NCBI GenBank assembly: GCA_003155695.1
Contig: PMDZ01000008.1
Span: forward strand, 1 to 38,487
Length of the DNA stretch: 38,487 nt
Source: Candidatus Nomurabacteria bacterium
GTDB taxonomy: Bacteria > Patescibacteriota > Minisyncoccia > Phycocordibacterales > UBA9973
Direction of reading: 5' to 3'
In this document: one piece after another, positions 1 through 9,104 of the stretch
Layout: each line of letters starts with the position of its first letter
How positions within the stretch are numbered: the stretch's first letter is position 1
Position numbers and translations under genes: made by a program
The notes under the pieces: generated by a model
Told to the model about the DNA's origin: nothing
What the model saw: only the letters and a program-made list of their open reading frames with translations
Database searches by the model: none

Positions 1-3000
1 ATCATCAATCAATATGACCCGACTGTCTTTCCTCGTCTCCTTGGTGTTGAGAAAGCGATTGAGAATTTAAATAATCGTATAAATAATAATACAAATGACA
101 ACTTTAGTTCCCGTCAGATTGATGCTATCTATGACAGCTTAGGGAATACAATCGATAGTTCTTCAAGAAGAATCACCGAAGGTGGAACATTGAATGACTC
201 AATCCTAAACAGTCCAATTCTTAATAATGCCACTATCACCGGGACACTATCAGGTAATGCTGGCACTGTCACCAACGGAGTCTATACCTCTCGCACCATA
301 AATGGTCATCCTTTATCTTCTGACGTTACAGTTACCGCCTCCGATGTTAACCTCGGTAATGTCACCAATGAAAGCAAAGCAACGATGTTCACTTCACCAA
401 CATTTACTGGAACGGTCGAAATTACAAATCTTCCTACCGTGAATGGCGGAACTTTAACGACTGCGCTCAATCTTTCGGGAACTAATACCGGGGATGATGC
501 CGTCAACTCTCTCTACTCCGGTCTTGCTTCTTCAAAACAAGATGCATTGAATGGCACAGGTTTTGTAAAAATATCAGGAACAACTATTTCCTATGATAAT
601 TCAACTTATCTGACTACCAATTCTGCTTCCGGTACTTATCTTCCTTTAGCTGGAGGAACAATGACAGGAGGAATAACTAATTCTACTTCAATTAATCCTC
701 TTACAACTTTAGCTGAATCATGGATTGGTCCGTCTTCGACGAATGGTATTTATTTCAAAGATGGAAACGTCGGAATTACTACAACAACACCTGCGCAAAA
801 ACTCGATGTTGCCGGTAATGTAAATATTTCTTCTGGTTCTGCGTATATGTACAACGGAGTAAATATAATAAGAGCTCTGACAGCATCAAGCAACTATTTT
901 TTTGGTAATGGAGGTAACCTGACCATGACGGGTATTTATAATACTGCAGTTGGTAAATCTGCTTTAATTTCCAATACTTCAGGTTATCAAAACGTTGCTG
1001 TTGGAGGTGGCTCTTTATACGACAATACAACTGGTTATCTTAATGTGGGAATTGGTATTAATGTTTTAACCTATAATGATGTAGGTACTTATAATACAGG
1101 GATAGGGGCTAATTCACTTTATACAAATTCTGGAGGAAGTTATAACACCGCAGTAGGTACACATGCACTTTATTACAATACTACAGGAAGTTATAACACC
1201 GCAGTAGGTAATTATTCTTTAACTCATAATGTTACAGGTATTAATAATACAGCGATGGGTTATTATTCCTTTTTAGATTTAAATGAAGCAACAGGCACAG
1301 GAAATAATACTGCAATCGGTTACAACACAGGACGAGGTATAACTACCGGCATTAACAATACAATTATCGGAGCCAATGTAACTGGACTGGCGGCTGGTTT
1401 GTCGAACAGAATAATTATCGCCGATGGATCGGGGAACCAGAGGATATATGTAGACAATACCGGCCTCGTCGGCATCGGCACCACCACTCCAGCCTCACAT
1501 CTACAAATCGGAGGTAATCTCTCCGCCTCCTCTTGGACTACCACAGGTATAGCATTTGATTCAAATGCTGCCACTTACACAGATACAAGTACAGCAGCTG
1601 CAGGAACAGTCGCAGTCAGAACAGCCAACAGTTTCGGTGCCCCAACATTTGCCAGTACTAATGCTATTACTGTCACTGATGCCTTCTCCCTCTATGTTCC
1701 GAAACCAATTGCTGGAGCCAACACCACCATCACCCGCGCCAACTCCGCTTACTTTGAGGGGAATGTGGGGATTGGGACGACGAGTCCGGGGCGGTTACTG
1801 GAGGTCAATGGGATATCGCGTTTTGATGATAGAATATATCTTACCTCTAGTGAAAATGTCTCTTTGGCAGGGTCAGTATCAGATATTAAATTAAACGGAT
1901 ATAACACTGCTGATTCTGCCACCTACACCATTATGACACTTGTGAGGGGAAGTGGGGCTGGAAATACCGGCAACGTCGGCATCGGCACCACCACCCCAGC
2001 CTCACATCTACAAATCGGAGGTAATCTCTCCGCCTCCTCTTGGACTACCACCGGTATAGCTTTTGATTCAAACGCTGCCACTTACACAGATACAAGTACA
2101 GCAGCTGCAGGAACAGTTGCAGTCCGAACAGCCAACAGTTTCGGTGCTCCAACATTTGCCAGTACTAATGCTATTACTGTCACCGATGCCTTCTCCCTCT
2201 ATGTCCCGAAACCAATTGCTGGAGCCAACACCACCATCACAAATGCCAACTCTGCTTACTTTGAGGGGAATGTGGGGATTGGGACGACGAGCCCGGCAAC
2301 TTCATTACATATTGCAAGTACTAATAAAAATATTGGAGGTAATGTTTTTGGGAATGTGTACGTAGCAACAACTGATTCAGAAGCAATAGATAAAGGTGGT
2401 TCTATTTCATTTGGTGGAGTTTATACAGGAACTACCACAACACATTGGGCTGGTATTGCTGGTAAAAAAGAAAATAGTACTAACGGTCAATATGGCGGAT
2501 ATCTTAATTTCTATACAAGAGCAAATGGATTAGCTCCAGCCGAAGTGATGAGAATAACAAGTGCTGGCAACGTCGGCATTGGAACAACTACACCGACAGC
2601 TAATCTGCAAGTTGCACAAGTTACTGCAGGAGCAGGTACAGTGACTATCACCGGCAATACAACTTGTACCGGAACAGGAACACAATTCACAAATACATTC
2701 AAAGTCGGAGATAACATAATCATAACTGCAACATCTGAAACTCGGGCTATTAGTGCAATAGCTTCAGATACAGTTATGACAATTGCTTCGGCAACTAACA
2801 CTGTTGATTCAGCATACACACTTACTGGGGGAACAAGGTTTAGTGTATTGGGAAATGGTAATGTTGGAATCGGGACGACGACGCCGGGAAACAAATTAAC
2901 AGTTACTGGCGGTCATATAAATATTTCTGACGGTAGCTATGGTTACTTAATAGCTAATGATACTGCTCTAAGCAGAAATTCGGGGAATCTTAAATATGGA

Positions 3001-4416
3001 ACTGCGAGTAGCTATACTTCTCAAAGTTTTTTTATTTCCGGTGTGGAAAAAATGACAATTAATAGTTCTGGTAATTTAGGAGTTGGCACCACCACCCCAG
3101 CCTCACATCTACAAATCGGAGGTAATCTCTCCGCCTCCTCTTGGACTACCACCGGTATAGCATTTGATTCAAACGCTGCCACTTACACAGATACAAGTAC
3201 AGCAGCTGCAGGAACAGTTGCAGTCCGAACTGCCAACAGTTTCGGTGCCCCAACATTTGCCAGTACCAATGCTATTACTGTCACTGATGCCTTCTCCCTC
3301 TATGTCCCGAAACCAATTGCTGGAGCCAACACCACCATCACCCGTGCCAACTCTGCTTACTTTGAGGGAAATGTGGGGATTGGGACGACGACGCCGGGAA
3401 ACAAATTAACAGTTACTGGCGGTCATATAAATATTTCTGATGCCAGTTATGGTTACTTATTAGCTAATGATACTGCTCTAATCAGAAATGCGGGAAATCT
3501 TAAATATGGAACTTCGAGTAACTATACTTCTCAAAGTTTTTTCATTTCCGGTGTAGAAAAAATGACAATTAATAGTTCTGGTAATTTAGGAATTGGCACC
3601 ACCACCCCGACCACTTTCAAACTTCAAGTCGCTGGAGATGTCGGACCGGATGCCAACAATTCATACAATCTAGGTGCTGCCGGTTCCAACTGGGGTTGTC
3701 TATACTACAATGGTGGAACGCAAGGGACATGTGCGTCCGACCAAAGATTGAAAACAAATATCTCTGATTTGACATTTGGGACCGATCCACTTTCACAAAT
3801 TGCCAATCTCCGACCTCGTTCTTTCTCTTTCACCAGTGACCCAAATGCAAGTATGTACAACGGTCTCATTGCTCAAGAAGTGGAACAATTCGCTCCGGAA
3901 TTAGTCATCACCAACACCGATGGCTACAAAGCCATTAAGTATGGTGATATCCAGTGGTTAACCCTAGAAGCCATTAAGCAAATGAATCTAAAACTGGGCG
4001 ACCTCTCATCCCTTGATACAACATCCGACTCATCCCTCGGCTCACTCATTAAGAACTTCTTGGCGGATGTGGGGAATGGGATAGAGAAAATATTTGTCAG
4101 AGAAGTTAATACAGATACTCTATGTGTTTCGGATAGCACCGGAGCAAAGACTTGTATAAATAAAGCTGAGCTTGATAGTTTGCTTGCAGGCGCTGGAGCT
4201 TCAACATTGACACCAACACCAGTTCCACCAACACCAGATACAACACCAACACCAGAGTCACCATTGATACCACCTGTGGATGAAATTCCAACTTGTACAG
4301 ATACACAAACTTTGGTAGATAATGTTTGTGTAGACAAAATACCTACCTCTTCTCAAGATTCCAGTGAGACTCCGACAGAAACAGCACCAGTTGCCACTCC
4401 GGACGCAACACAATAA
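1..4416 (+). CDS. Mosaic surface/fibre protein with C-terminal S74 intramolecular chaperone domain (5' partial)
   Basis: The frame is open from base 1, so the gene begins upstream of the window; a TTG at 190 is only an internal codon. Visible order: a low-complexity Ser/Thr/Asn region; about eight YadA-head-like repeats (NTAVG/NTAIG type, roughly 940-1400); ten copies of a GNVGIGTTTP-type unit, each followed by a short hydrophobic strand; then an S74 chaperone-of-endosialidase domain beginning SDQRLK, with Ser at 3736-3738 and Lys at 3751-3753. In phage endosialidases a Ser/Lys pair with this spacing performs self-cleavage after trimer assembly. After S74 come a CV-x7-CI-K motif, a Pro/Thr-rich stretch and a short Cys pair. 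Long stretches are near-identical internal duplications. Family knowledge suggests a trimeric beta-fibre; a cell-surface adhesin is my inference. No phage structural genes lie beside it. Confidence 0.85.
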   Translation: MINQYDPTVFPRLLGVEKAIENLNNRINNNTNDNFSSRQIDAIYDSLGNTIDSSSRRITEGGTLNDSILNSPILNNATITGTLSGNAGTVTNGVYTSRTINGHPLSSDVTVTASDVNLGNVTNESKATMFTSPTFTGTVEITNLPTVNGGTLTTALNLSGTNTGDDAVNSLYSGLASSKQDALNGTGFVKISGTTISYDNSTYLTTNSASGTYLPLAGGTMTGGITNSTSINPLTTLAESWIGPSSTNGIYFKDGNVGITTTTPAQKLDVAGNVNISSGSAYMYNGVNIIRALTASSNYFFGNGGNLTMTGIYNTAVGKSALISNTSGYQNVAVGGGSLYDNTTGYLNVGIGINVLTYNDVGTYNTGIGANSLYTNSGGSYNTAVGTHALYYNTTGSYNTAVGNYSLTHNVTGINNTAMGYYSFLDLNEATGTGNNTAIGYNTGRGITTGINNTIIGANVTGLAAGLSNRIIIADGSGNQRIYVDNTGLVGIGTTTPASHLQIGGNLSASSWTTTGIAFDSNAATYTDTSTAAAGTVAVRTANSFGAPTFASTNAITVTDAFSLYVPKPIAGANTTITRANSAYFEGNVGIGTTSPGRLLEVNGISRFDDRIYLTSSENVSLAGSVSDIKLNGYNTADSATYTIMTLVRGSGAGNTGNVGIGTTTPASHLQIGGNLSASSWTTTGIAFDSNAATYTDTSTAAAGTVAVRTANSFGAPTFASTNAITVTDAFSLYVPKPIAGANTTITNANSAYFEGNVGIGTTSPATSLHIASTNKNIGGNVFGNVYVATTDSEAIDKGGSISFGGVYTGTTTTHWAGIAGKKENSTNGQYGGYLNFYTRANGLAPAEVMRITSAGNVGIGTTTPTANLQVAQVTAGAGTVTITGNTTCTGTGTQFTNTFKVGDNIIITATSETRAISAIASDTVMTIASATNTVDSAYTLTGGTRFSVLGNGNVGIGTTTPGNKLTVTGGHINISDGSYGYLIANDTALSRNSGNLKYGTASSYTSQSFFISGVEKMTINSSGNLGVGTTTPASHLQIGGNLSASSWTTTGIAFDSNAATYTDTSTAAAGTVAVRTANSFGAPTFASTNAITVTDAFSLYVPKPIAGANTTITRANSAYFEGNVGIGTTTPGNKLTVTGGHINISDASYGYLLANDTALIRNAGNLKYGTSSNYTSQSFFISGVEKMTINSSGNLGIGTTTPTTFKLQVAGDVGPDANNSYNLGAAGSNWGCLYYNGGTQGTCASDQRLKTNISDLTFGTDPLSQIANLRPRSFSFTSDPNASMYNGLIAQEVEQFAPELVITNTDGYKAIKYGDIQWLTLEAIKQMNLKLGDLSSLDTTSDSSLGSLIKNFLADVGNGIEKIFVREVNTDTLCVSDSTGAKTCINKAELDSLLAGAGASTLTPTPVPPTPDTTPTPESPLIPPVDEIPTCTDTQTLVDNVCVDKIPTSSQDSSETPTETAPVATPDATQ
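1471..1788 (+). repeat. Intragenic long direct repeat A, copy 1
   Basis: A unit of about 315 bp encoding the stretch from GIGTTTPASHLQIGGN to YFEGNVGIGTT. It is almost identical at nucleotide level to 1978-2294 and 3083-3396, differing by scattered, mostly synonymous bases. Confidence 0.9.
1978..2294 (+). repeat. Intragenic long direct repeat A, copy 2
   Basis: Second copy of the roughly 315-bp unit. It differs from copy 1 by a few bases, including an Arg-to-Asn change in the TITRANS/TITNANS stretch. Confidence 0.9.
2872..3099 (+). repeat. Intragenic long direct repeat B, copy 1
   Basis: About 230 bp encoding TTTPGNKLTVTGGHINIS through MTINSSGNLGVGTTTP. Near-identical to 3382-3609. Confidence 0.9.
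3083..3396 (+). repeat. Intragenic long direct repeat A, copy 3
   Basis: Third copy of the roughly 315-bp unit. It sits between the two copies of repeat B, so the B-A-B order looks like a nested block duplication. Confidence 0.9.
3382..3609 (+). repeat. Intragenic long direct repeat B, copy 2
   Basis: Second copy of repeat B, with a handful of substitutions. It lies directly before the segment leading into the S74 domain. Confidence 0.9.
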
Positions 4417-4418
4417 AA

Positions 4419-4967
4419 TTATTTTTTAATAGAAGTCATAAATTCTTTTTTTGTTTCTTCATCGACTTTATCGGTGACGATAATCATCATTTCGGTTGTC
4501 AGGCCCAAATCTTTTTTTATGTTCGTGAAAAGGTGCTCGTATGGGTAAATAGAAATCCAGACGGAATTTTTGATACAGATGAATCCGGCTTTCTTGAGCA
4601 GATAACGGAGAGCCTCCCGTTCATTTTTTCTTTCTTCAGGAAGGTCAAGGATAATGATTCTCCAATAACCGTCCCAATTGTTTGAGACGAGGGCAGTGTC
4701 ATCGTCTAGGACATTGCTGTTTAGACGCTTCTTGCCTTCGTCTGATAAGCGAAAGTATGGTTGATAATCCGATTGGAAGCACTCTATAAGGCCCATAGAT
4801 GCAAGGTTTTTGACGGAACGAGATATAGCATATTCCGAGGTGTTTTTAACGTCATGAGGCAGTTTTAAACTATTTTCAACCTGATTTTTAAGCGTTTCCA
4901 AAGAAACGGCTTGTTTTCCGGCCAAAGTTTTGAATATTGCCTTTTGAATTGAAGGTTTTTTCTTCAT
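4419..4967 (-). CDS. PaaX-like winged-helix regulator with Cas2-like central domain
   Basis: 182 aa. Residues about 1-75 look like a winged helix-turn-helix (ISRSVKNLASMGLIE followed by a basic wing, LSDEGKKRL). Residues about 95-180 match the Cas2-like ferredoxin fold of the PaaX middle domain: WDGYWRIIILDLPEE, then EREALRYLLKKAGF, then a VWISIYPY strand. PaaX proteins are DNA-binding repressors, and proteins of this architecture are sometimes annotated as Cas2. No CRISPR array or other cas gene is present here, so regulation is more likely than spacer acquisition. It converges on the S74 gene with a 2-nt gap and has its own promoter (4977-5004). Its target is unknown; the divergent ncRNA promoter is the nearest candidate. 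Confidence 0.7.
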   Translation of the reverse strand: MKKKPSIQKAIFKTLAGKQAVSLETLKNQVENSLKLPHDVKNTSEYAISRSVKNLASMGLIECFQSDYQPYFRLSDEGKKRLNSNVLDDDTALVSNNWDGYWRIIILDLPEERKNEREALRYLLKKAGFICIKNSVWISIYPYEHLFTNIKKDLGLTTEMMIIVTDKVDEETKKEFMTSIKK

Positions 4968-4976
4968 TGCTTGAAC

Positions 4977-5004
4977 ATTATATCATATGTATAATATTAT
5001 ACAA
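4977..5004 (-). promoter_or_regulatory. Promoter of the PaaX-like gene
   Basis: On the minus strand, TTGTAT (4999-5004), a 16-bp spacer and a perfect TATAAT (4977-4982). The -10 box ends 9 nt before the ATG, implying a very short leader. Confidence 0.7.
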
Positions 5005-5026
5005 TAGTTTAGTGGTCGCGAAATAC

Positions 5027-5055
5027 TTGTCAAAATAAAATAGTGGGTATATAAT
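5027..5055 (+). promoter_or_regulatory. Strong sigma70-type promoter driving the ncRNA
   Basis: TTGTCA (5027-5032), a 17-bp spacer and a perfect TATAAT (5050-5055). Transcription should start near 5062. No ORF with a plausible start follows for over 250 nt, but a long inverted repeat begins at 5067. Confidence 0.75.
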
Positions 5056-5061
5056 GCGAGA

Positions 5062-5200
5062 GTTAAAGATTTTTGAAACCATAAAATAGCTCTTCTCAAA
5101 ACACACGAATATTTCCTTGCTAGGAAATTTCTCTGCTCGGCCCAGTCGGCCTGCGCAAGTTGTTTCTCAAAGACTATTTTATTTATTCAAAAATCTGCAA
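5062..5200 (+). ncRNA. Structured non-coding RNA, possibly 6S-like
   Basis: Beginning 5 nt after the predicted start site, arms 5067-5076 and 5187-5196 are perfect reverse complements (10 bp). So are 5081-5089 and 5174-5182 (9 bp). The rod continues with 5091-5094/5170-5173 and 5099-5103/5161-5165. Inside lie a 7-bp hairpin with a TGCT loop (5111-5128) and a GGCC/GGCC hairpin (5139-5151). A long interrupted rod of about 135-140 nt plus a TGCTCGGCCC segment (5134-5143), similar to the TGCTCGGTCC of E. coli 6S RNA, suggests 6S RNA. The structure is directly visible; the 6S name is an inference. No poly-U terminator follows, so the 3' end is approximate. Confidence 0.5.
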
Positions 5201-5325
5201 AAGTAAAATTTATTATCAAATTATTATTAATTTATCAAGCTACACAAATTATATTCTGAAAAAACTGTATGAGGGAAAGATCAGACACTTTTTCATAAAA
5301 TAATTTGTTCCGCTATAAAATATAT

Positions 5326-7218
5326 ATGGCAAAAATTATAGGTATAGATTTGGGTACGACAAATAGTGCGGTTGCAATCATTGAAGGAGGGCAACCGAAA
5401 ATAATAGAAAATATCGAAGGGGCTCGAACAACTCCTTCGGTTGTGGCTGTTGCCAAAAATGGTGACCGAATGGTTGGCCTGCTTGCAAAACGCCAAGCAG
5501 TGACGAATCCCGAGAATACGGTTTATGGTATTAAAAGATTTATCGGGCATTTATACGATGACCCGGAAATTCAGAAAGACGAGAAAACAATTCCTTACAA
5601 AATTCAGAAAGGTCCGACTGGCGGTGTGGAAGTCAAAATGGCTGACCAATGGTTACGACCGGAAGAAATCTCGGCAAAGATTTTAAGCAAAATAAAAGCC
5701 GATGTTGAAGCAAAACTGGGTGACAAAATTACTGAAGCAGTCATTACTGTTCCGGCATATTTTAACGATGCTCAAAGAAAAGCCACGAGAGATGCTGGCG
5801 TAATTGCCGGACTTGATGTTAAAAGAATAATCAATGAGCCGACAGCCGCGGCCTTGGCATATGGATTTAATACAAAGAAAAATGAAAAGATAGCCGTCTA
5901 CGACTTCGGTGGTGGAACTTTCGATATCTCGGTTCTCGAAGTTGGAGACGATGTTATTGAAGTCAAATCTACCGATGGCGACTCACACATGGGTGGTGAA
6001 GATATCGATCAGAAAGTTGTGAAGTGGATAGCCGATGAATACAAGAAAGAATCAGGTATTGATGTGACGAAAGATATGCTAGCACTTCAGCGTTTGAAAG
6101 AAGCAGCAGAGAAAACCAAGCACGAACTCTCTACAACCATGGAATCTGAAATAAATATTCCATTCATCACTTCCGATGCTTCCGGTCCGAAACATTTACT
6201 TTTGAAAATGACAAGAGCAACACTTGAATCACTTGCCGAAGAATATATCACTCGCTCAATAGAGATTACAAAAAGAGCAATTGAAGCCTCGCCATTTAAG
6301 ATGAATGAATTAAATGAAATAATTCTTGTCGGTGGGCAAACCAGAATGCCGGCTATATATGAGGCTGTTAAGAAATTATTTGGTCGTGAACCGAATCGTT
6401 CGATTAACCCGGATGAAGTTGTGGCCCTCGGTGCGGCTGTTCAAGCTGGGGTCCTGCAAGGTGATGTCCGCGATGTTTTACTTCTTGATGTTATTCCACT
6501 TTCTCTAGGCATTGAAACTCTAGGTGGAGTTGCAACTAAGCTGGTTGACCGCAACACCACGATTCCAAGTTCAAAGTCGCAGACATTCTCAACAGCAGCT
6601 GATAATCAGACATCGGTTGAAATTCATATCACTCAAGGCGAACGTCCAATGGCAAGCGATAACAAATCACTCGGTAGATTTATTCTGGATGGTATTCCGC
6701 CGGCACCCCGAGGCATGCCTCAAATTGAAGTGACTTTCGATGTTGATGCCAACGGAATATTGAATGTTAAAGCCAAAGATAAAGCTTCTGGTAAAGAACA
6801 ATCCATCCGTATTGAAGCCAGTTCCGGTTTGACTGATGCAGATATAAAGAAAATGCGAGATGAAGCTGAAACCCATGCCGAAGAAGATAAAAAGAAGAAA
6901 GAATTAGCGGACGAGAAGAATACGGCCGAAATGGTCATCTTCACTGCCGAGAAGTCACTCAAAGAATATGGCGATAAAGTTCCGGTGGAAACAAGAAAAT
7001 TGATTGAAGACAAAATAGCTGATGTAAAAACCGCAAAGAATGGTACCGATATGGAGGTAATAAAGAAGGCTATTGAAGGTTTGACGACCGAGCTTTCAAA
7101 AATTGGCGAGATAATGAACAAAGCCAATGCCGAGGCAGAAAAGCAAAATCCAACCCCGGAAAAACATAGCGACGAAGTCAAAGATGCGGAGGTGAAAGAA
7201 GACGGGGAGAAGAAATAA
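5326..7218 (+). CDS. dnaK: Molecular chaperone DnaK (Hsp70)
   Basis: 630 aa from the ATG at 5326; an upstream in-frame TTG at 5305 would add seven non-homologous residues. The ATPase domain shows GIDLGTTNS near residue 6, DFGGGTFD near 192 and LVGGQTRMP near 331. It is followed by the substrate-binding domain ([19 protein letters not shown]), a helical lid and a charged Glu/Lys/Asp tail ending VKEDGEKK. It refolds proteins in the cytoplasm with DnaJ, encoded 3 nt downstream. A TATAAA (5314-5319) sits 6 nt before the ATG. No CIRCE operator (TTAGCACTC-N9-GAGTGCTAA) is visible upstream, and neither grpE nor hrcA is adjacent. Confidence 0.97.
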   Translation: MAKIIGIDLGTTNSAVAIIEGGQPKIIENIEGARTTPSVVAVAKNGDRMVGLLAKRQAVTNPENTVYGIKRFIGHLYDDPEIQKDEKTIPYKIQKGPTGGVEVKMADQWLRPEEISAKILSKIKADVEAKLGDKITEAVITVPAYFNDAQRKATRDAGVIAGLDVKRIINEPTAAALAYGFNTKKNEKIAVYDFGGGTFDISVLEVGDDVIEVKSTDGDSHMGGEDIDQKVVKWIADEYKKESGIDVTKDMLALQRLKEAAEKTKHELSTTMESEINIPFITSDASGPKHLLLKMTRATLESLAEEYITRSIEITKRAIEASPFKMNELNEIILVGGQTRMPAIYEAVKKLFGREPNRSINPDEVVALGAAVQAGVLQGDVRDVLLLDVIPLSLGIETLGGVATKLVDRNTTIPSSKSQTFSTAADNQTSVEIHITQGERPMASDNKSLGRFILDGIPPAPRGMPQIEVTFDVDANGILNVKAKDKASGKEQSIRIEASSGLTDADIKKMRDEAETHAEEDKKKKELADEKNTAEMVIFTAEKSLKEYGDKVPVETRKLIEDKIADVKTAKNGTDMEVIKKAIEGLTTELSKIGEIMNKANAEAEKQNPTPEKHSDEVKDAEVKEDGEKK

Positions 7219-7221
7219 AAA

Positions 7222-8322
7222 ATGGCGAAAAATTATTACGAAATACTTGGTGTGGGGAAAGATGCTTCAAAAGATGAAATAAAAAAAGCATTCCATCAAC
7301 AAGCGCATAAATATCATCCCGACAAGAATAATGGCGATGATAAAAAATTCAAGGAAGTTAATGAAGCTTACCAGGTGCTTTCCGATGACCAGAAGCGCTC
7401 TCGCTTTGACCAGTTCGGCTCGGCCGACGGTGGAATGGGTGGCGGGAATTACAACGCTGGTCAAGGAGGATTTGGGGGAGGCTTCGGAGGATTCGATTTT
7501 TCCGGTTTTCAGAATGGCCAAGGTTTCGATATGGGAGACTTGGGCGATATATTTGGTGATTTTTTTGGCGGTGGTATGGGGCGAGGAACAAAAAATTCCC
7601 GTCGAGGGAGAGATATTCAGACAGAAATTGATTTAACTTTTTCCGAATCTATATTTGGAGTCAGTCGTAAAGTTTCGATTAATAAGCAAGCAACTTGCGA
7701 AGTTTGCAAAGGAACAGGTGGCGAGCCGGGAACGAAGATGAATACATGCAAGACTTGCGACGGCCAAGGACAGGTTCGTGAAGTTACTCGTTCTATTTTG
7801 GGCTCATTTTCGACGACAAAAATTTGTAATGAATGTCTCGGCACTGGGAAAATTCCATCAGAGAAATGCTCAAACTGCCACGGCGCCGGTGTACTGAAAC
7901 AGCAAAAAGAAATTGATTTGAACATTCCGGCCGGCATCAATAATGCCGAAATGCTGAAAATGTCCGGAGCTGGGGAAGATATCCAAGGCGGACAATCGGG
8001 AGATTTATTTATAAAAGTAAACGTTAAGCCTAATGAAATATATAAACGCGACGGTTTAAATCTGACTATGGATTTGCCGATAAAACTTTCCGAGGCATTG
8101 CTTGGAATTACATATAATTTAAAAACATTGGAGGGGAATAATATAGAAGTGAAAATTCCGGAAGGAATAAATCACAACGAGCTTCTTCGTGTCCGTGGCA
8201 AAGGTGTGCCATCCTCTCGTGGCCGTGGCGACATCATTCTCCGCATCCAAGTCAAAATGCCGTCCAAACTTTCCCGCCACTCGAAAGAGATAATCGAGGA
8301 ACTGAAAAAAGAAGGATTGTAA
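7222..8322 (+). CDS. dnaJ: Co-chaperone DnaJ (Hsp40, type A)
   Basis: 366 aa with the full type A layout. There is an N-terminal J domain with HPD at residues 32-34, a Gly/Phe-rich linker (about 70-120), a zinc-binding domain with four CxxCxGxG-type repeats ([32 protein letters not shown]), and C-terminal substrate-binding domains. It stimulates DnaK ATPase and delivers clients. The start is 3 nt after the dnaK stop, so the two genes are almost certainly co-transcribed. The length is normal for the family. Confidence 0.97.
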   Translation: MAKNYYEILGVGKDASKDEIKKAFHQQAHKYHPDKNNGDDKKFKEVNEAYQVLSDDQKRSRFDQFGSADGGMGGGNYNAGQGGFGGGFGGFDFSGFQNGQGFDMGDLGDIFGDFFGGGMGRGTKNSRRGRDIQTEIDLTFSESIFGVSRKVSINKQATCEVCKGTGGEPGTKMNTCKTCDGQGQVREVTRSILGSFSTTKICNECLGTGKIPSEKCSNCHGAGVLKQQKEIDLNIPAGINNAEMLKMSGAGEDIQGGQSGDLFIKVNVKPNEIYKRDGLNLTMDLPIKLSEALLGITYNLKTLEGNNIEVKIPEGINHNELLRVRGKGVPSSRGRGDIILRIQVKMPSKLSRHSKEIIEELKKEGL

Positions 8323-8344
8323 AAAAGTAATTTTGTTGTACAAT
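8317..8344 (+). promoter_or_regulatory. Candidate promoter for the 8375 gene
   Basis: TTGTAA (8317-8322, overlapping the dnaJ stop), a 16-bp spacer and TACAAT (8339-8344). It would give a leader of about 25 nt before the ATG at 8375. Confidence 0.5.
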
Positions 8345-8374
8345 TTGGTTGTTACTAACTAATAAATAATATAT

Positions 8375-8989
8375 ATGGGAAATATTGAAAAAGGGTTGCC
8401 GGCTAAAGAAAAAAGAAAAAGTGAAAAATATAGATCAATTCCGAATGCAAGCAGTAATTGGGGAGAAGAAGTTAGAAATAATCACCCTGACCAGCTTCAC
8501 TCCGCTATATTGGGAAGAATCGAACATATTGCAAAAAGGATAGATACATATTTACCTCCTACTTCCGGTGGCGAAAACTTTTATAAAGTAGATCAAACTA
8601 TCGCTACTGATTTAGAAAATTCTGTTGTTGAATTAGCTGAATCATATTTAAAATCTGCCAGGGAAAAGTACTTCGGTGGAAAAATTTTCCCCGAGGATGA
8701 AAATCATTCTTACCCTTATGACACAATAAAGGCATTTGATGCAAAATTAGAGGAAATTCAAAGTTTGATTATTAATGCAGAACTTCCACTATCTAAAGAA
8801 AAAGAACATAAAATTCTGATAAATCCCGAAGCAAAAATCGATGCTGAAAAATACCGTGAATTATCAGAAGATGAAAAAAATGCCTTACACGAAGAGGGTA
8901 TAAGCATGTTAAAAAAAGCCACTGAGCAGATTAAAGAGTTAAAAGAAAAATTTGAATCGCAGCAACTTCTTGTTGAGTCCAAAAAATAA
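8375..8989 (+). CDS. Hypothetical helical protein
   Basis: 204 aa, not recognised. It is strongly charged, has no signal peptide or membrane segment, and its composition suggests mostly alpha-helix. The N-terminal 30 residues are basic. The C-terminal third is a Lys/Glu-rich helix (MLKKATEQIKELKEKFESQQ) that could form a coiled coil. It lies just after dnaJ but has its own candidate promoter, so it need not be part of the chaperone operon. It is probably a cytoplasmic lineage-specific protein; nothing in the sequence points to a catalytic site. Confidence 0.6.
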   Translation: MGNIEKGLPAKEKRKSEKYRSIPNASSNWGEEVRNNHPDQLHSAILGRIEHIAKRIDTYLPPTSGGENFYKVDQTIATDLENSVVELAESYLKSAREKYFGGKIFPEDENHSYPYDTIKAFDAKLEEIQSLIINAELPLSKEKEHKILINPEAKIDAEKYRELSEDEKNALHEEGISMLKKATEQIKELKEKFESQQLLVESKK

Positions 8990-9051
8990 ATATTTTAAAT
9001 TCTATAAAGAATATAAATTACCTAAATTAAAAGGGTATTTTTTGTTATCTA

Positions 9052-9080
9052 TTGACAATATGAATATTTACAAGTATTAT
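9052..9080 (+). promoter_or_regulatory. Promoter deciding the start of the 9105 gene
   Basis: A consensus TTGACA (9052-9057), a 17-bp spacer and TATTAT (9075-9080) predict transcription from about 9087. That lies downstream of the in-frame ATG at 9060, so translation should begin at the ATG at 9105. Confidence 0.7.
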
Positions 9081-9104
9081 GAAGAAAACTTAAATCAGAA
9101 TAAT

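Noticed and set aside
306-506. Minus-strand ORFs inside the S74 gene, and similar ORFs opposite dnaK, dnaJ, gltX and others
   Set aside because: They lie wholly inside strongly supported genes on the other strand or frame and show no family motif of their own.
1-4416. Prophage tail fibre
   Set aside because: S74 domains occur in phage fibres, but no capsid, portal, terminase, integrase or lysis gene is in the window, and the flanking genes are chromosomal housekeeping genes.
4419-4967. Cas2 as evidence of a CRISPR system
   Set aside because: No regularly spaced repeat array and no other cas gene are present. The winged helix before the Cas2-like domain fits PaaX.
5305-5325. Upstream TTG start for dnaK
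   Set aside because: It adds seven residues not typical of DnaK, and the TATAAA box lies within that stretch. The ATG at 5326 gives the canonical [14 protein letters not shown] start.
5200-5325. CIRCE heat-shock operator before dnaK
   Set aside because: Looked for TTAGCACTC-N9-GAGTGCTAA on both strands and found nothing close.
8952-9104. Longer N-terminus for the 9105 gene
   Set aside because: The TTG start at 8952 overlaps the preceding gene, and the ATG at 9060 lies within the promoter (9052-9080).
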